From the NCBI GenBank assembly GCA_020633235.1, contig JACKEA010000001.1, positions 372,001-436,000 of the forward strand: DNA of 64,000 nucleotides, read 5' to 3'. Below, one piece after another: positions 1 through 7,388 of the stretch. Below the pieces are notes generated by a model. That model did not search any database, was not told the origin of the DNA, and saw nothing but the letters and a program-made list of their open reading frames with translations. Made by a program: the position numbers and the translations under genes. Source of the DNA: Polyangiaceae bacterium (GTDB lineage Bacteria; Myxococcota_A; Polyangia; Polyangiales; Polyangiaceae). How positions within the stretch are numbered: position 1 is the stretch's first letter; every line of letters starts with the position of its first letter.

Positions 1-1423
1 CCCGGGTGTCGTAGCCGAGAGGTAGCGCTTCCACGAACTCGTGAGCCTCCGCCGCTCGGGCGGCCGCCTCGATCTGGCTTCGTGTGGCGTCGAAGCTGCC
101 GTAGCTGACGTTCTCGGCGATCGTGCCGTCCACCAGGAACACGTCCTGACTCACGAAGCCGATGGCGCCGCGCAGCTCGGAGAGCTTCAACGTGGAGATG
201 TCCACTCCGTCGATCAGGATCCGCCCCGCGCTTGGCTCATAGAAGCGCAGCAGCAGCTTGGTGAGCGAGCTCTTGCCGGAGCCGGTGGAGCCCACCAGCG
301 CCAGCGTCGTGCCCGGAGCCACGTTCAGGCTCACTCCGCGCAATGCGGGGTGATCGCCGTAGCTCAGGGACACGTCCTCGAGCTCGATGCTTCCGGGGAG
401 CTCCCCTGCGGGCCAGCACTCCGTGCCGTCGCGCACGTCGATGGGCGCCTCCAAGAGATCCAGCGCGCGGCGGGTGGAGGCCATGGCGCGCTGGTACAGG
501 TCCGTCATGTCCGCCAATCGCGTGAGGGGCCAGAGCAGCCGTTGGGTCAGGAACACGAGCACGCTGTAGGCGCCCACCGCCAGGCTGCCTCGTAGCGTGA
601 GCATGCCGCCATAGAACAGCGTGGCGACGAACCCGCTGAGCACTCCCATGCGGATCACCGGCGTGATGGCGCTGGCGACGCGAATGGCCCGGGCGTTGGC
701 GTTCTGGTAGTCCTCGCTGCGCCCCATCACCATGGCCATCTCGTGCTTCTCGGCCACGAACGCCTTGATGGTGGCGAGACCCGAGAGGTTGTTGTTCACC
801 ACGCCGTTCAACACGCCCGCGCGATCACGCACTTCCGCGTAGCGGGGCTCGAGCTTCTTCTGGAAATAGAAGGCACCCAGGAGAATGAGCGGAACCGGTA
901 GCAGCGCCACGAGCGCCACCTGCGGTGTGAGGACCACGAAGATGACGCTCACCGCCACGCTGGAGACGCCGACCTGGATGAGGTCGTTGGCGCCACCGTT
1001 GAGAAAGCGCTCGAGCTGATTGATGTCGTCGTTGATGACGCTCAGGATCTGCCCCGAGCTCTTGCTCTCGAAGTACGAGAGCGGAAGCTCTTGCACGTGA
1101 GCGTACACGTCCAGGCGCAGATCGTGCTGGATGTACTGCGCGAGGTTTCGCCAGCGGACGGCGTACAGGTACTCGAAGGTGGACTCCAGGATCCAGATCA
1201 GCGTCGTGAGCCCGGCCAATAGCAACAGCTGGTGCTCCACGTTCACCACGCCCAGGCGGGCGAGGAGCGAAGTTTCGCGCTTCACCACGGTGTCCACCAA
1301 AATGCCGATGAGAACCTCCGGCGCGATGTCGAACATCTTGTTGGCGACGGAGAACAGAGTGGCCAAGACGATGCTGCGGCGGCGGCGGTCCGCGTAGCGC
1401 CACAGGCGACGGAGGGGATGCAT
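1..1423 (-). CDS. ABC exporter half-transporter (permease fused to ATPase), C-terminus cut by window edge
   Basis: About 474 codons are visible, reading leftwards from an ATG at 1423. The N-terminal part (roughly residues 20-310) has the hydrophobic helices of an MsbA/LmrA-type exporter membrane domain, including the family motif ELPLSYFESKSSGQILS. The nucleotide-binding domain follows, with Walker A GSTGSGKSS near residue 380 and the Q-loop region GFVSQDVFLVDGTIAENV. The ABC signature and Walker B lie beyond the left edge. Such proteins work as homo- or heterodimers in the inner membrane and export lipids, peptides or drugs; the substrate cannot be read here. The gene diverges from the isocitrate dehydrogenase gene, and the 68 bp between them must hold both promoters. 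Confidence 0.93.
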   Translation of the reverse strand, partial: MHPLRRLWRYADRRRRSIVLATLFSVANKMFDIAPEVLIGILVDTVVKRETSLLARLGVVNVEHQLLLLAGLTTLIWILESTFEYLYAVRWRNLAQYIQHDLRLDVYAHVQELPLSYFESKSSGQILSVINDDINQLERFLNGGANDLIQVGVSSVAVSVIFVVLTPQVALVALLPVPLILLGAFYFQKKLEPRYAEVRDRAGVLNGVVNNNLSGLATIKAFVAEKHEMAMVMGRSEDYQNANARAIRVASAITPVIRMGVLSGFVATLFYGGMLTLRGSLAVGAYSVLVFLTQRLLWPLTRLADMTDLYQRAMASTRRALDLLEAPIDVRDGTECWPAGELPGSIELEDVSLSYGDHPALRGVSLNVAPGTTLALVGSTGSGKSSLTKLLLRFYEPSAGRILIDGVDISTLKLSELRGAIGFVSQDVFLVDGTIAENVSYGSFDATRSQIEAAARAAEAHEFVEALPLGYDTR

Positions 1424-1491
1424 GTTCAGGTCTACTTGGCGAAAGGGCGAAGTATCAGCAAGCTTGATTTCCCTCGTGGTAGGAAAGAGGC

Positions 1492-2523
1492 ATGGCTGAT
1501 CACACGGTGGTGTTGATTCCGGGGGACGGCATCGGCCCGGAGGTGGCGGCGGCGGTGAAGCGCGTTTTGGAGGCGGCCCAGGCGCCGGTGACCTTCGTGA
1601 CGCGCTACGCGGGGGAAGCGGCGCTCGAGCGTGGCGGAGAAGACGTGCTGCCGGAAGACACGGTGAGCACCATTCGCGAGCATCACGTGGCGCTCAAGGG
1701 CCCGTGCACCACGCCGGTGGGGCGAGGGTACTCCAGCGTGAACGTCGCGCTGCGTCGTAGGCTCAACCTGTACGCGGCCGTTCGCCCGTTTCGCAGCATT
1801 GGTGGAGTGAAGACCCGCTACGACAACGTGGATCTGATCGTGATCCGGGAGAACACCGAGGGGCTCTACAGCGGTATCGAGAATCAGATTACGGACGGCG
1901 TGGTGGTGAGCATGAAGGTCGCCACCCGCGTGGCCTGCCAGCGCATCTCCCGCTGGGCCTTCCGTTACGCCACGCACCGCCGGCGTCAGAAGATCACGGT
2001 GTTCCACAAGGCGAACATCATGAAGATGAGCGATGGAATGCTGCTGGAAGAGGCTCGCCGGGTGCACGAGGTCGACTACCCGAACATCGACTACCAAGAG
2101 GTGATCGTGGACGCCGGCCACATGAAGCTGGTCCAGGATCCGGGGCAGTTCGACATCCTCATGTGCGAAAACCTGTATGGCGACATCGTGAGTGACCTGT
2201 GTGCCGGCTTGGTGGGCGGATTGGGCGTGTCACCCGGAGCCAACATCGGGGACGACGACGCAGTGTTCGAAGCCGTGCACGGATCGGCGCCGGACATCGC
2301 CGGCCAGGGCGTGGCGAACCCCCTCGCTCTGCTGATGAGCGCCACCATGATGCTGAACCACTTGGCGGAGACGCGGAGCGACGCCCGCTGCCGGGACGTG
2401 GCCACCAAGATCAAGCAGGGCTACGACCAGGCGCTCTCGGACGGAAAGAAGACGCGAGACCTGGGTGGGGAGCTCACGACGGTTGGGTTTGCGGAGGCGG
2501 TGATCGAACGTCTGAACGGGTGA
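1492..2523 (+). CDS. NAD-dependent isocitrate dehydrogenase (IDH/IMDH family)
   Basis: 343 aa. The protein starts with the family motif GDGIGPEV (residues 11-18). It has a substrate loop YSSVNVALRR (81-90), followed by RENTEGLYSGIE (120-131), the metal-binding region around VDAGHMKLV and CENLYGDIVSD, and the NAD-binding segment VHGSAPDIAGQGVANP. The Ser-Ser-x-Asn and Arg-Arg pattern in the substrate loop fits the mitochondrial-type NAD isocitrate dehydrogenase better than isopropylmalate dehydrogenase, and no leu genes are nearby. It would oxidise isocitrate to 2-oxoglutarate in the TCA cycle. The ATG at 1492 is preceded by AGGAAAGAGG. The 3' end overlaps the convergent CHAD gene by 50 bp. 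Homoisocitrate or tartrate dehydrogenase is a less likely alternative. Confidence 0.88.
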   Translation: MADHTVVLIPGDGIGPEVAAAVKRVLEAAQAPVTFVTRYAGEAALERGGEDVLPEDTVSTIREHHVALKGPCTTPVGRGYSSVNVALRRRLNLYAAVRPFRSIGGVKTRYDNVDLIVIRENTEGLYSGIENQITDGVVVSMKVATRVACQRISRWAFRYATHRRRQKITVFHKANIMKMSDGMLLEEARRVHEVDYPNIDYQEVIVDAGHMKLVQDPGQFDILMCENLYGDIVSDLCAGLVGGLGVSPGANIGDDDAVFEAVHGSAPDIAGQGVANPLALLMSATMMLNHLAETRSDARCRDVATKIKQGYDQALSDGKKTRDLGGELTTVGFAEAVIERLNG

Positions 2524-3469
2524 GCGGCGGCGGCGCGTCGGACGGGTGCTCCGGCGGCGGCTCCGGCACCATTTCTGCGGAATACGCGCGGAAGAACGTG
2601 TGAAAGCGATCGTCGATCGCCTTGGGGGACTCCGCGTAGAGTCGAATCGCCAGGGCGCGGGCGCGATCCCTGAGGGCCTCGCGTCGTTGATCCAGCAGCG
2701 TGAGCAGCGGCCCGAGGGCGCCGAACTGACCTTCCTGTGCCGGGGTGTCCAGGAGCACCGCGCGCAGGTCTGCCAAATCGTGCTCGTCTCCCAGTAGCTC
2801 GGAGAGATCCTTCAGGGCTTGGCGACGCTGCTCGAGGGCTGCGGGCCAGATCGGCTCCAAGATCTGGACTTGATAGAAGTGGTACTTCGCCCACTTGCGG
2901 AAGTCGTGGAAGCGCTCCGTGGTGGGCTTTCGTCGCACGAGGCCGAAGGCGTCACGGCCGCGACCGTAGGTGCGCCGGAAGCCGGGGCCGATGGTGCGCC
3001 AGCCCTTGTGGCTGAGCGGCCAGGTGTCCACTCGCTGCCGCGCGGCCTCGAGGGACTCGATCACCTCCGCCCGATTCATGCCGTGGCTCTGCTGCACCGC
3101 GTGGCCGTGCAAATGGCCGAGGCGTTGGCCGATGTCGTCGAAGGCGCTGGGCTCGATTTGCTCGCGAGCTCCCTCGACCAGACCCTTGAAAGTGGCGACG
3201 GCCACCGCGGCTTCGCGCGCACTGGCCAGCGCGCGGGCGGCGTCTCGGTAGCAGGCGTTCTCCAAGGCGTAGACTTCGTCCCCCAGCTCGGGCCGGAGGA
3301 GTCGCACCAGGGCGCGGAGCTTCTTCATGCGCTTGCGCATCTCGTGGATGGCTTCGTCCGCGCCCGGGCCCTCCACGAGCAGCTCCTGCAGGGCGGCGTC
3401 GAGCTGCTCGCTCGCGATGCGCCGCATGGCGACATCCAGCGTTTCTCGATGGTGAAGGCAGTAGCCCAT
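2474..3469 (-). CDS. CHAD domain protein (polyphosphate-associated)
   Basis: 331 aa, helical and very rich in Arg, Lys and His. It has the two hallmark repeats of the CHAD family: IHEMRKRMKKLRALVRLLRP at residues 41-60 and FHDFRKWAKYHFYQ near 187-200, each with a conserved His followed by basic helices. CHAD proteins bind inorganic polyphosphate and localise to polyP granules, so a polyP-binding role is likely. No CYTH/triphosphatase domain is attached. The ATG at 3469 has GAAGGAT just upstream. The last 50 bp run antisense through the end of the isocitrate dehydrogenase gene, and the C-terminal roughly 25 residues are Pro/Ser-rich and probably disordered. Confidence 0.88.
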   Translation of the reverse strand: MGYCLHHRETLDVAMRRIASEQLDAALQELLVEGPGADEAIHEMRKRMKKLRALVRLLRPELGDEVYALENACYRDAARALASAREAAVAVATFKGLVEGAREQIEPSAFDDIGQRLGHLHGHAVQQSHGMNRAEVIESLEAARQRVDTWPLSHKGWRTIGPGFRRTYGRGRDAFGLVRRKPTTERFHDFRKWAKYHFYQVQILEPIWPAALEQRRQALKDLSELLGDEHDLADLRAVLLDTPAQEGQFGALGPLLTLLDQRREALRDRARALAIRLYAESPKAIDDRFHTFFRAYSAEMVPEPPPEHPSDAPPPLTRSDVRSPPPQTQPS

Positions 3470-3548
3470 GAAGATCCTTCCGCGACGGCAGCTTGCCGCC
3501 GCGAGCCGACAGTGGGAGAAATAACTCGGACGGAGGGGTTAGCAAGTC

Positions 3549-4529
3549 ATGACCGTTTCCCGCGCCGACATCGAGGGAGAGCTGGCCCGGCTCGAGGCCG
3601 AGGTGCAGCGGCCGGAGGCCGGGATTTACGGTCCCGGAAGCGCCTCCTGGAAGGTGGATCGGGAAAGCATCATTTTCCTCGCCGGAGGGCGCGCGGCCCT
3701 CTTGCAGCTGGCCCACCCGTTCGTGGCGCACGCCGTGGATCAACACTCCGACACCCGAAATGATCCGCTAGGGCGCTTTCAACGCACCTTCGACAACGTG
3801 TTCGCCATGGTCTTCGGCGATCTCGCGCAAGCCGAGCGCTCGGCGCGGCGCGTGCATGCCATCCATACGCGGATCCAGGGGCACATCGCGGAAAACGTCG
3901 GCGCCTTCGCGGCCGGCTCCTTCTACGAGGCCAACGACGAAAACGCGCTGATGTGGGTTCACGCCACCCTGCTGGACTCGGCCATCTTGGCCTACGAGCA
4001 GGTGCTGGGGCCGTTGAGCCCGCTGGACCGACGCCAGTACTACGCGGAGAGCCGGCGCTTCGCGCGGCTCTTCGGAATTCCGCAGCAGGTGCTGCCCGAA
4101 GACTGGGACGCGTTTCAGGCGTACATGCGTCGCATGCTCGCGTCGGACGTGATCCGAGTCGGGCGACCCGCGCGGGAGATGGGACGCTTCTTGTTCAGCA
4201 CGCCGAAGCCGTCGGCTCGGCCGCTGTTCGCCTGGCTGCGCGTGATGACCGCCGGCCTGATGCCGGAGCGCCTGCGCGCGCCGTTCGGCCTCAGCTGGAC
4301 GCGGCGGGATCGCGCGCTGTACGCGGCGTCCATCGCGGCGCTGCGCCGGACCTATCCGCTGGTGCCCCCGCGCCTGCGCTACGTGCCGGCCTATGTGCGC
4401 GCTACGCGGCGCCTCGACGGCGTCGAAGGGCCGGACCGCGTCGGCAATTTGCTGGAGCGCATTGCCATGAGCGCGATTGACGCGCGGCCTCGCAGAAAGC
4501 GTGCGCGGCGCGCCGCCACCAGCGGCTGA
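3549..4529 (+). CDS. MpaB/rubber-oxygenase-like (DUF2236) protein
   Basis: 326 aa. Family motifs are present: QLAHPFVAHAVDQHS at residues 53-67 (two conserved His) and MWVHATLLDSAILAYE near 135-150. These match the oxygenase catalytic domain shared by fungal MpaB and latex-clearing protein Lcp, which bind b-type haem through conserved His residues. The actual substrate in bacteria of this subfamily is unknown. No signal peptide is seen, so the protein is probably cytoplasmic. The C-terminus is Arg-rich (RPRRKRARRAA). The gene diverges from the CHAD gene, with 79 bp between starts, and is followed by a strong hairpin. Confidence 0.8.
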   Translation: MTVSRADIEGELARLEAEVQRPEAGIYGPGSASWKVDRESIIFLAGGRAALLQLAHPFVAHAVDQHSDTRNDPLGRFQRTFDNVFAMVFGDLAQAERSARRVHAIHTRIQGHIAENVGAFAAGSFYEANDENALMWVHATLLDSAILAYEQVLGPLSPLDRRQYYAESRRFARLFGIPQQVLPEDWDAFQAYMRRMLASDVIRVGRPAREMGRFLFSTPKPSARPLFAWLRVMTAGLMPERLRAPFGLSWTRRDRALYAASIAALRRTYPLVPPRLRYVPAYVRATRRLDGVEGPDRVGNLLERIAMSAIDARPRRKRARRAATSG

Positions 4530-4547
4530 CTCGCGACGTCGTGGCGT

Positions 4548-4609
4548 GAGGTTCCGCGCCGGAGCGACAAGAAGATCGCAAACAGGATGTCGGTCCGCCG
4601 CGGAACCTC
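4548..4609. terminator. Long inverted repeat between convergent genes, probable bidirectional terminator
   Basis: The arms are 4548-4569 and 4588-4609. They pair at 20 of 22 positions around an 18 nt loop. The hairpin sits in the 101 bp between the MpaB-like gene (ends 4529) and the helicase gene (ends 4631), the expected place for a terminator serving both. There is no clear T-tract, so a Rho-independent mechanism is uncertain. Each arm is itself a copy of the dispersed repeat family found elsewhere in the window. Confidence 0.6.
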
Positions 4610-4612
4610 GCG
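4588..4612 (+). repeat. Dispersed repeat copy in terminator right arm
   Basis: tgtcggtccgccgcggaacc then tcgcg. It is the right arm of the 4548-4609 hairpin and nearly identical to 50681-50706. The left arm is a second, inverted copy. Confidence 0.7.
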
Positions 4613-4630
4613 AACGGACTCGCGGAAGGC

Positions 4631-7246
4631 CTAGCGGGCGCGGGCCAGGGCGTCGCCAAAGTCGCCGAGCTTGGCCGTGAGCGACTCCTTCTGGCGGTCG
4701 GAGCTGTAGCCGTGCTCGAAGCGCTGGTAGCGGTCGTAGCCCCGGTTGTCGTCCACGCGGGTGACGCTGAAGTCGCGGGCGGGCTCGCGGCGACGGGGCG
4801 CGTCGGAGTCGGTGGTCGTCACCAGGCTCGGCTCACCGCAGGCGCTACACTTGCCGCAGCGCGCGAGGCCCGCCGTTCCGAAGTAGCGCGCCAGGGCGAC
4901 CCGGCGACATTCGCTGGGGCTGCCGCCCACGTAGCGCGATACCGCTTCGAGACGCTTTTCGTCTTGGGCGCGGAGCGTTCCGATGCGCGTGGCGAGGCGC
5001 CGCGCTTGCTCCATGAGCAACGCCGTGGGCACCGAAGGCGTGAGCCAGCCGGCGCGATAGCTGACGAGCCCCGCGGAATCGAGCACCAGCGCGAGAGTGT
5101 CCGCGGTGCTTCGAGTGAGACCACTCTCCAAGGCCAGGGATTCGACGGCGATGGACGTCGCTTCCATCGCGCGAGCTTCCAAGGCGCGGACGAACGACGA
5201 AAGATGCTGCGCAGCGATGCGATGCCGAGCCAGGGTGGCCGCATTGCGGCTCGAGTCTCCGGGCTCGAACAGGATCACGGCGTGGGAGAGCTCGCCGTCG
5301 CGCCCGGCAGCGCCGATCTCGCGGGCGTATTGCTCCAGGGAAGCAGGCGCACCCCAGTGAATCACGAAGCGCACGTCCCGCTTGTCGAGGCCCAACCCGA
5401 AGCCATCCGGCGCCCGGTCCATGTGGTGCGCCTCACCGAGTCCGACGAGCCCGGCGTGGGGCGCGAAGGCGCTGGTGGCGACCATCACGGTGCGACGGCC
5501 CGGCAGCATGAAGTTCAGCTGCTCGCCGACGCGCTCCCCGGCGGGAAGCTCGGGATGATAGCGATGCACCGGCACTCGCGCCGCCCCGAGGGCAGCGTGA
5601 ATGGCGTCCACCTCGCGCGGCGTGCCGGCGTAGATGATGCCGGGGCGTCGGAGCCGCATCACCAGCTGCACCAGCGCGCGCTGCCGCACTTCGCCGCGCG
5701 CCTCCAGCGTCTCGAACACGATGTTGTCGCGCAGGGCGACGTCGTCCACCACCGTGGGCGCGCGCAGGCCGAGACCGTCCACCACGTCGTGTCGCACCGC
5801 TGGTGGCGCCGCGCCCAAGAGCGCCATCATCGGCGGCGACCCGAGCCGTGCGATGAGGCTTCCGAGCAGCGTGGCTGCGCCGCACAGCTCGTCGGACCAT
5901 TCGGACACGGTGTGCGCGTCGTCCACCACCAGCAGCGCAATGCCGGTGCGCGCAAGGGCCTCCGAAAGCTCCGCGCCGGCCAGCTCGTCCGGCGTCGTCA
6001 GCACGATCAGCGGCCCGCCCTGCGCCACCCGGGCGAGGGCGCTCTTACGCTGTCCGTTCTGCACCGACGCGTCCAAGCGAACGGCGGGTACGCGGCGATG
6101 GAGCAGTCGATCATGATGCTCGCGCCCGAGGGCCGCGCGCGGGGAGACGACCACCACCGGTTGCGGCAAGAGCTGCGCAGGGACTTGATAGCAAGCCGAC
6201 TTGCCGAAGCCGCTGGGCAGCGCCACCAGCGTGTCCTTGCCTTCGAGGACGGAGCGAATGGCGCGACGTTGCTCCGTCCGCAGCGCCGAAATGCCGAGGG
6301 CGCCGGCCAACTCGTCCACGCGCTTCCAAATGTGCTGCGTGATCTCTTCGCGCCGGAGGGTGGGGCTCACCGCGAGGCGGGTCATGTGGGGCGACGAAAA
6401 CCCGGGGCGTGGCGGCAGCGCCGCCCGACTCTCCGCTCGCGGGGGCAGCCGTCCCACCCGAACTCCGATCAATGGTTGTCGGTCCGCCGCGGAAGCACCC
6501 GGGGCGACCGGCGCTGACGGCACCGGTACCCCGCGGGCCGTCGCCGTCGCGCTGCGACGCTCGACCTTCGACGCGGCCGCCTTCGGCGTCACTGCCTTCG
6601 TCGCGGTCGCCTTCCGCATCACTGCCTTCGTCGCGGCCGGGCGTCGCGCTGCGGTCGCCTTCGGCGTCACTGCCTTCGTCGCGGCCGGGCGTCGCGCTGC
6701 GGTCGCCACGCGCTGCCGGCTCTTCCCCTTGGTCGTCTTGGTCGTCTTGCGCGCGGTCGTCGCCCGCGCGTTCGACGTCTTCGCCTTGGCCGTCTTGCGC
6801 GCGGCGGTCTTGCGGACAGCCGACTTGCGCGCGGTGGCTTTGCGGACAGCCGACTTGCGCGTGGCGGTCTTGCGGACAGCCGTCTTGCGCGCGGCGGTCT
6901 TGCGGACAGCCGTCTTGCGCGCGGCGGTCTTGCGGACAGCCGTTTTGCGCGCGGCGGTCTTGCGGACAGCCGTTTTGCGCGCGGTGGCTTTGCGGACAGC
7001 CGTTTTGCGCGCGGCGGTCTTGCGGACAGCCGTCTTGCGCGCGGCGGCTTTGCGCGCTGTCGTCTTGCGCGCGTTCGACGTCTTCGTCTTGGCTGTCTTG
7101 CGCGGGCTCGACGTCTTCGCCTTGCCCGTCTTTCCGCGGGTCGCCTTGACGGCCTTCTTGGCGGCGGGGCGGGTGCGGCTCACTGCTCGCGTGTGCAGCC
7201 GCTGTTTCGTGGTCCGGCCCCCGCTACTGCGCTTTGTCTTCGCCAT
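4631..7246 (-). CDS. RecQ-like DExH helicase with histone-H1-like N-terminal tail
   Basis: 871 aa from the ATG at 7246. About the first 260 residues are a basic tail built from KTAARK/KTAVRK-type pentapeptides, then KAVTPKATA and ARRPAATKA-type repeats, as in histone H1-like DNA-binding proteins. The helicase core follows. Walker A is LPSGFGKSACYQVPA near residue 340 (RecQ usually GGGKS), motif II is VVDDAHTVSEWS near 440 (usually DEAHC), and motif VI is REIGAAGRDGE near 648. A RecQ-type zinc region has CRRVALARYFG near 780 and CGKCSAC near 800. It probably unwinds or remodels DNA, with the tail anchoring it to chromosomal DNA. The altered motifs I and II leave ATPase strength open. An upstream in-frame extension to 7531 is rejected because the basic tail begins exactly at this ATG. 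Confidence 0.85.
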   Translation of the reverse strand: MAKTKRSSGGRTTKQRLHTRAVSRTRPAAKKAVKATRGKTGKAKTSSPRKTAKTKTSNARKTTARKAAARKTAVRKTAARKTAVRKATARKTAVRKTAARKTAVRKTAARKTAVRKTAARKTAVRKTATRKSAVRKATARKSAVRKTAARKTAKAKTSNARATTARKTTKTTKGKSRQRVATAARRPAATKAVTPKATAARRPAATKAVMRKATATKAVTPKAAASKVERRSATATARGVPVPSAPVAPGASAADRQPLIGVRVGRLPPRAESRAALPPRPGFSSPHMTRLAVSPTLRREEITQHIWKRVDELAGALGISALRTEQRRAIRSVLEGKDTLVALPSGFGKSACYQVPAQLLPQPVVVVSPRAALGREHHDRLLHRRVPAVRLDASVQNGQRKSALARVAQGGPLIVLTTPDELAGAELSEALARTGIALLVVDDAHTVSEWSDELCGAATLLGSLIARLGSPPMMALLGAAPPAVRHDVVDGLGLRAPTVVDDVALRDNIVFETLEARGEVRQRALVQLVMRLRRPGIIYAGTPREVDAIHAALGAARVPVHRYHPELPAGERVGEQLNFMLPGRRTVMVATSAFAPHAGLVGLGEAHHMDRAPDGFGLGLDKRDVRFVIHWGAPASLEQYAREIGAAGRDGELSHAVILFEPGDSSRNAATLARHRIAAQHLSSFVRALEARAMEATSIAVESLALESGLTRSTADTLALVLDSAGLVSYRAGWLTPSVPTALLMEQARRLATRIGTLRAQDEKRLEAVSRYVGGSPSECRRVALARYFGTAGLARCGKCSACGEPSLVTTTDSDAPRRREPARDFSVTRVDDNRGYDRYQRFEHGYSSDRQKESLTAKLGDFGDALARAR
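6476..6500 (+). repeat. Dispersed repeat copy inside the helicase gene
   Basis: This stretch matches the repeat copies at 4588-4612 and 50681-50706 over about 19 bases. It lies within the helicase linker, where on the minus strand it encodes ASAADRQP without breaking the frame. It is the only copy I found inside the body of a coding region. Confidence 0.5.
6811..7050 (-). repeat. Tandem 30-bp coding repeats (basic tail)
   Basis: Eight consecutive units of exactly 30 bp begin with tgcggacagccg at 6811, 6841, 6871, 6901, 6931, 6961, 6991 and 7021. On the minus strand each unit encodes two five-residue Lys/Ala/Arg blocks of the KTAVRK-KTAARK type. Units differ by only one to three bases, which implies recent expansion. 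A second, less regular repeat lies at about 6585-6710. Confidence 0.9.
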
Positions 7247-7388
7247 TTTGCTGAATGGTCGAAAGCCGTACCATCGGGGATCGGGGATGTGAACAGAAAA
7301 ACAGTGAACATCCGCGACGGGAGCGCAGGTCTTCAGGTCCGTTGCTCTGCAGGGCAGGCCAAGCGTCCGCTGAAAGCGTGACGAGTGT

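Noticed and set aside
4712..6517. Long plus-strand open frame antisense to the helicase
   Set aside because: It mirrors the GC-rich third codon positions of the helicase gene, has no recognisable domain, and the helicase on the other strand is clear.
6811..7050. Regular 30-bp repeats that could suggest a CRISPR array
   Set aside because: There are no unique spacers between units, and the repeats keep one open frame encoding the basic tail of the helicase.
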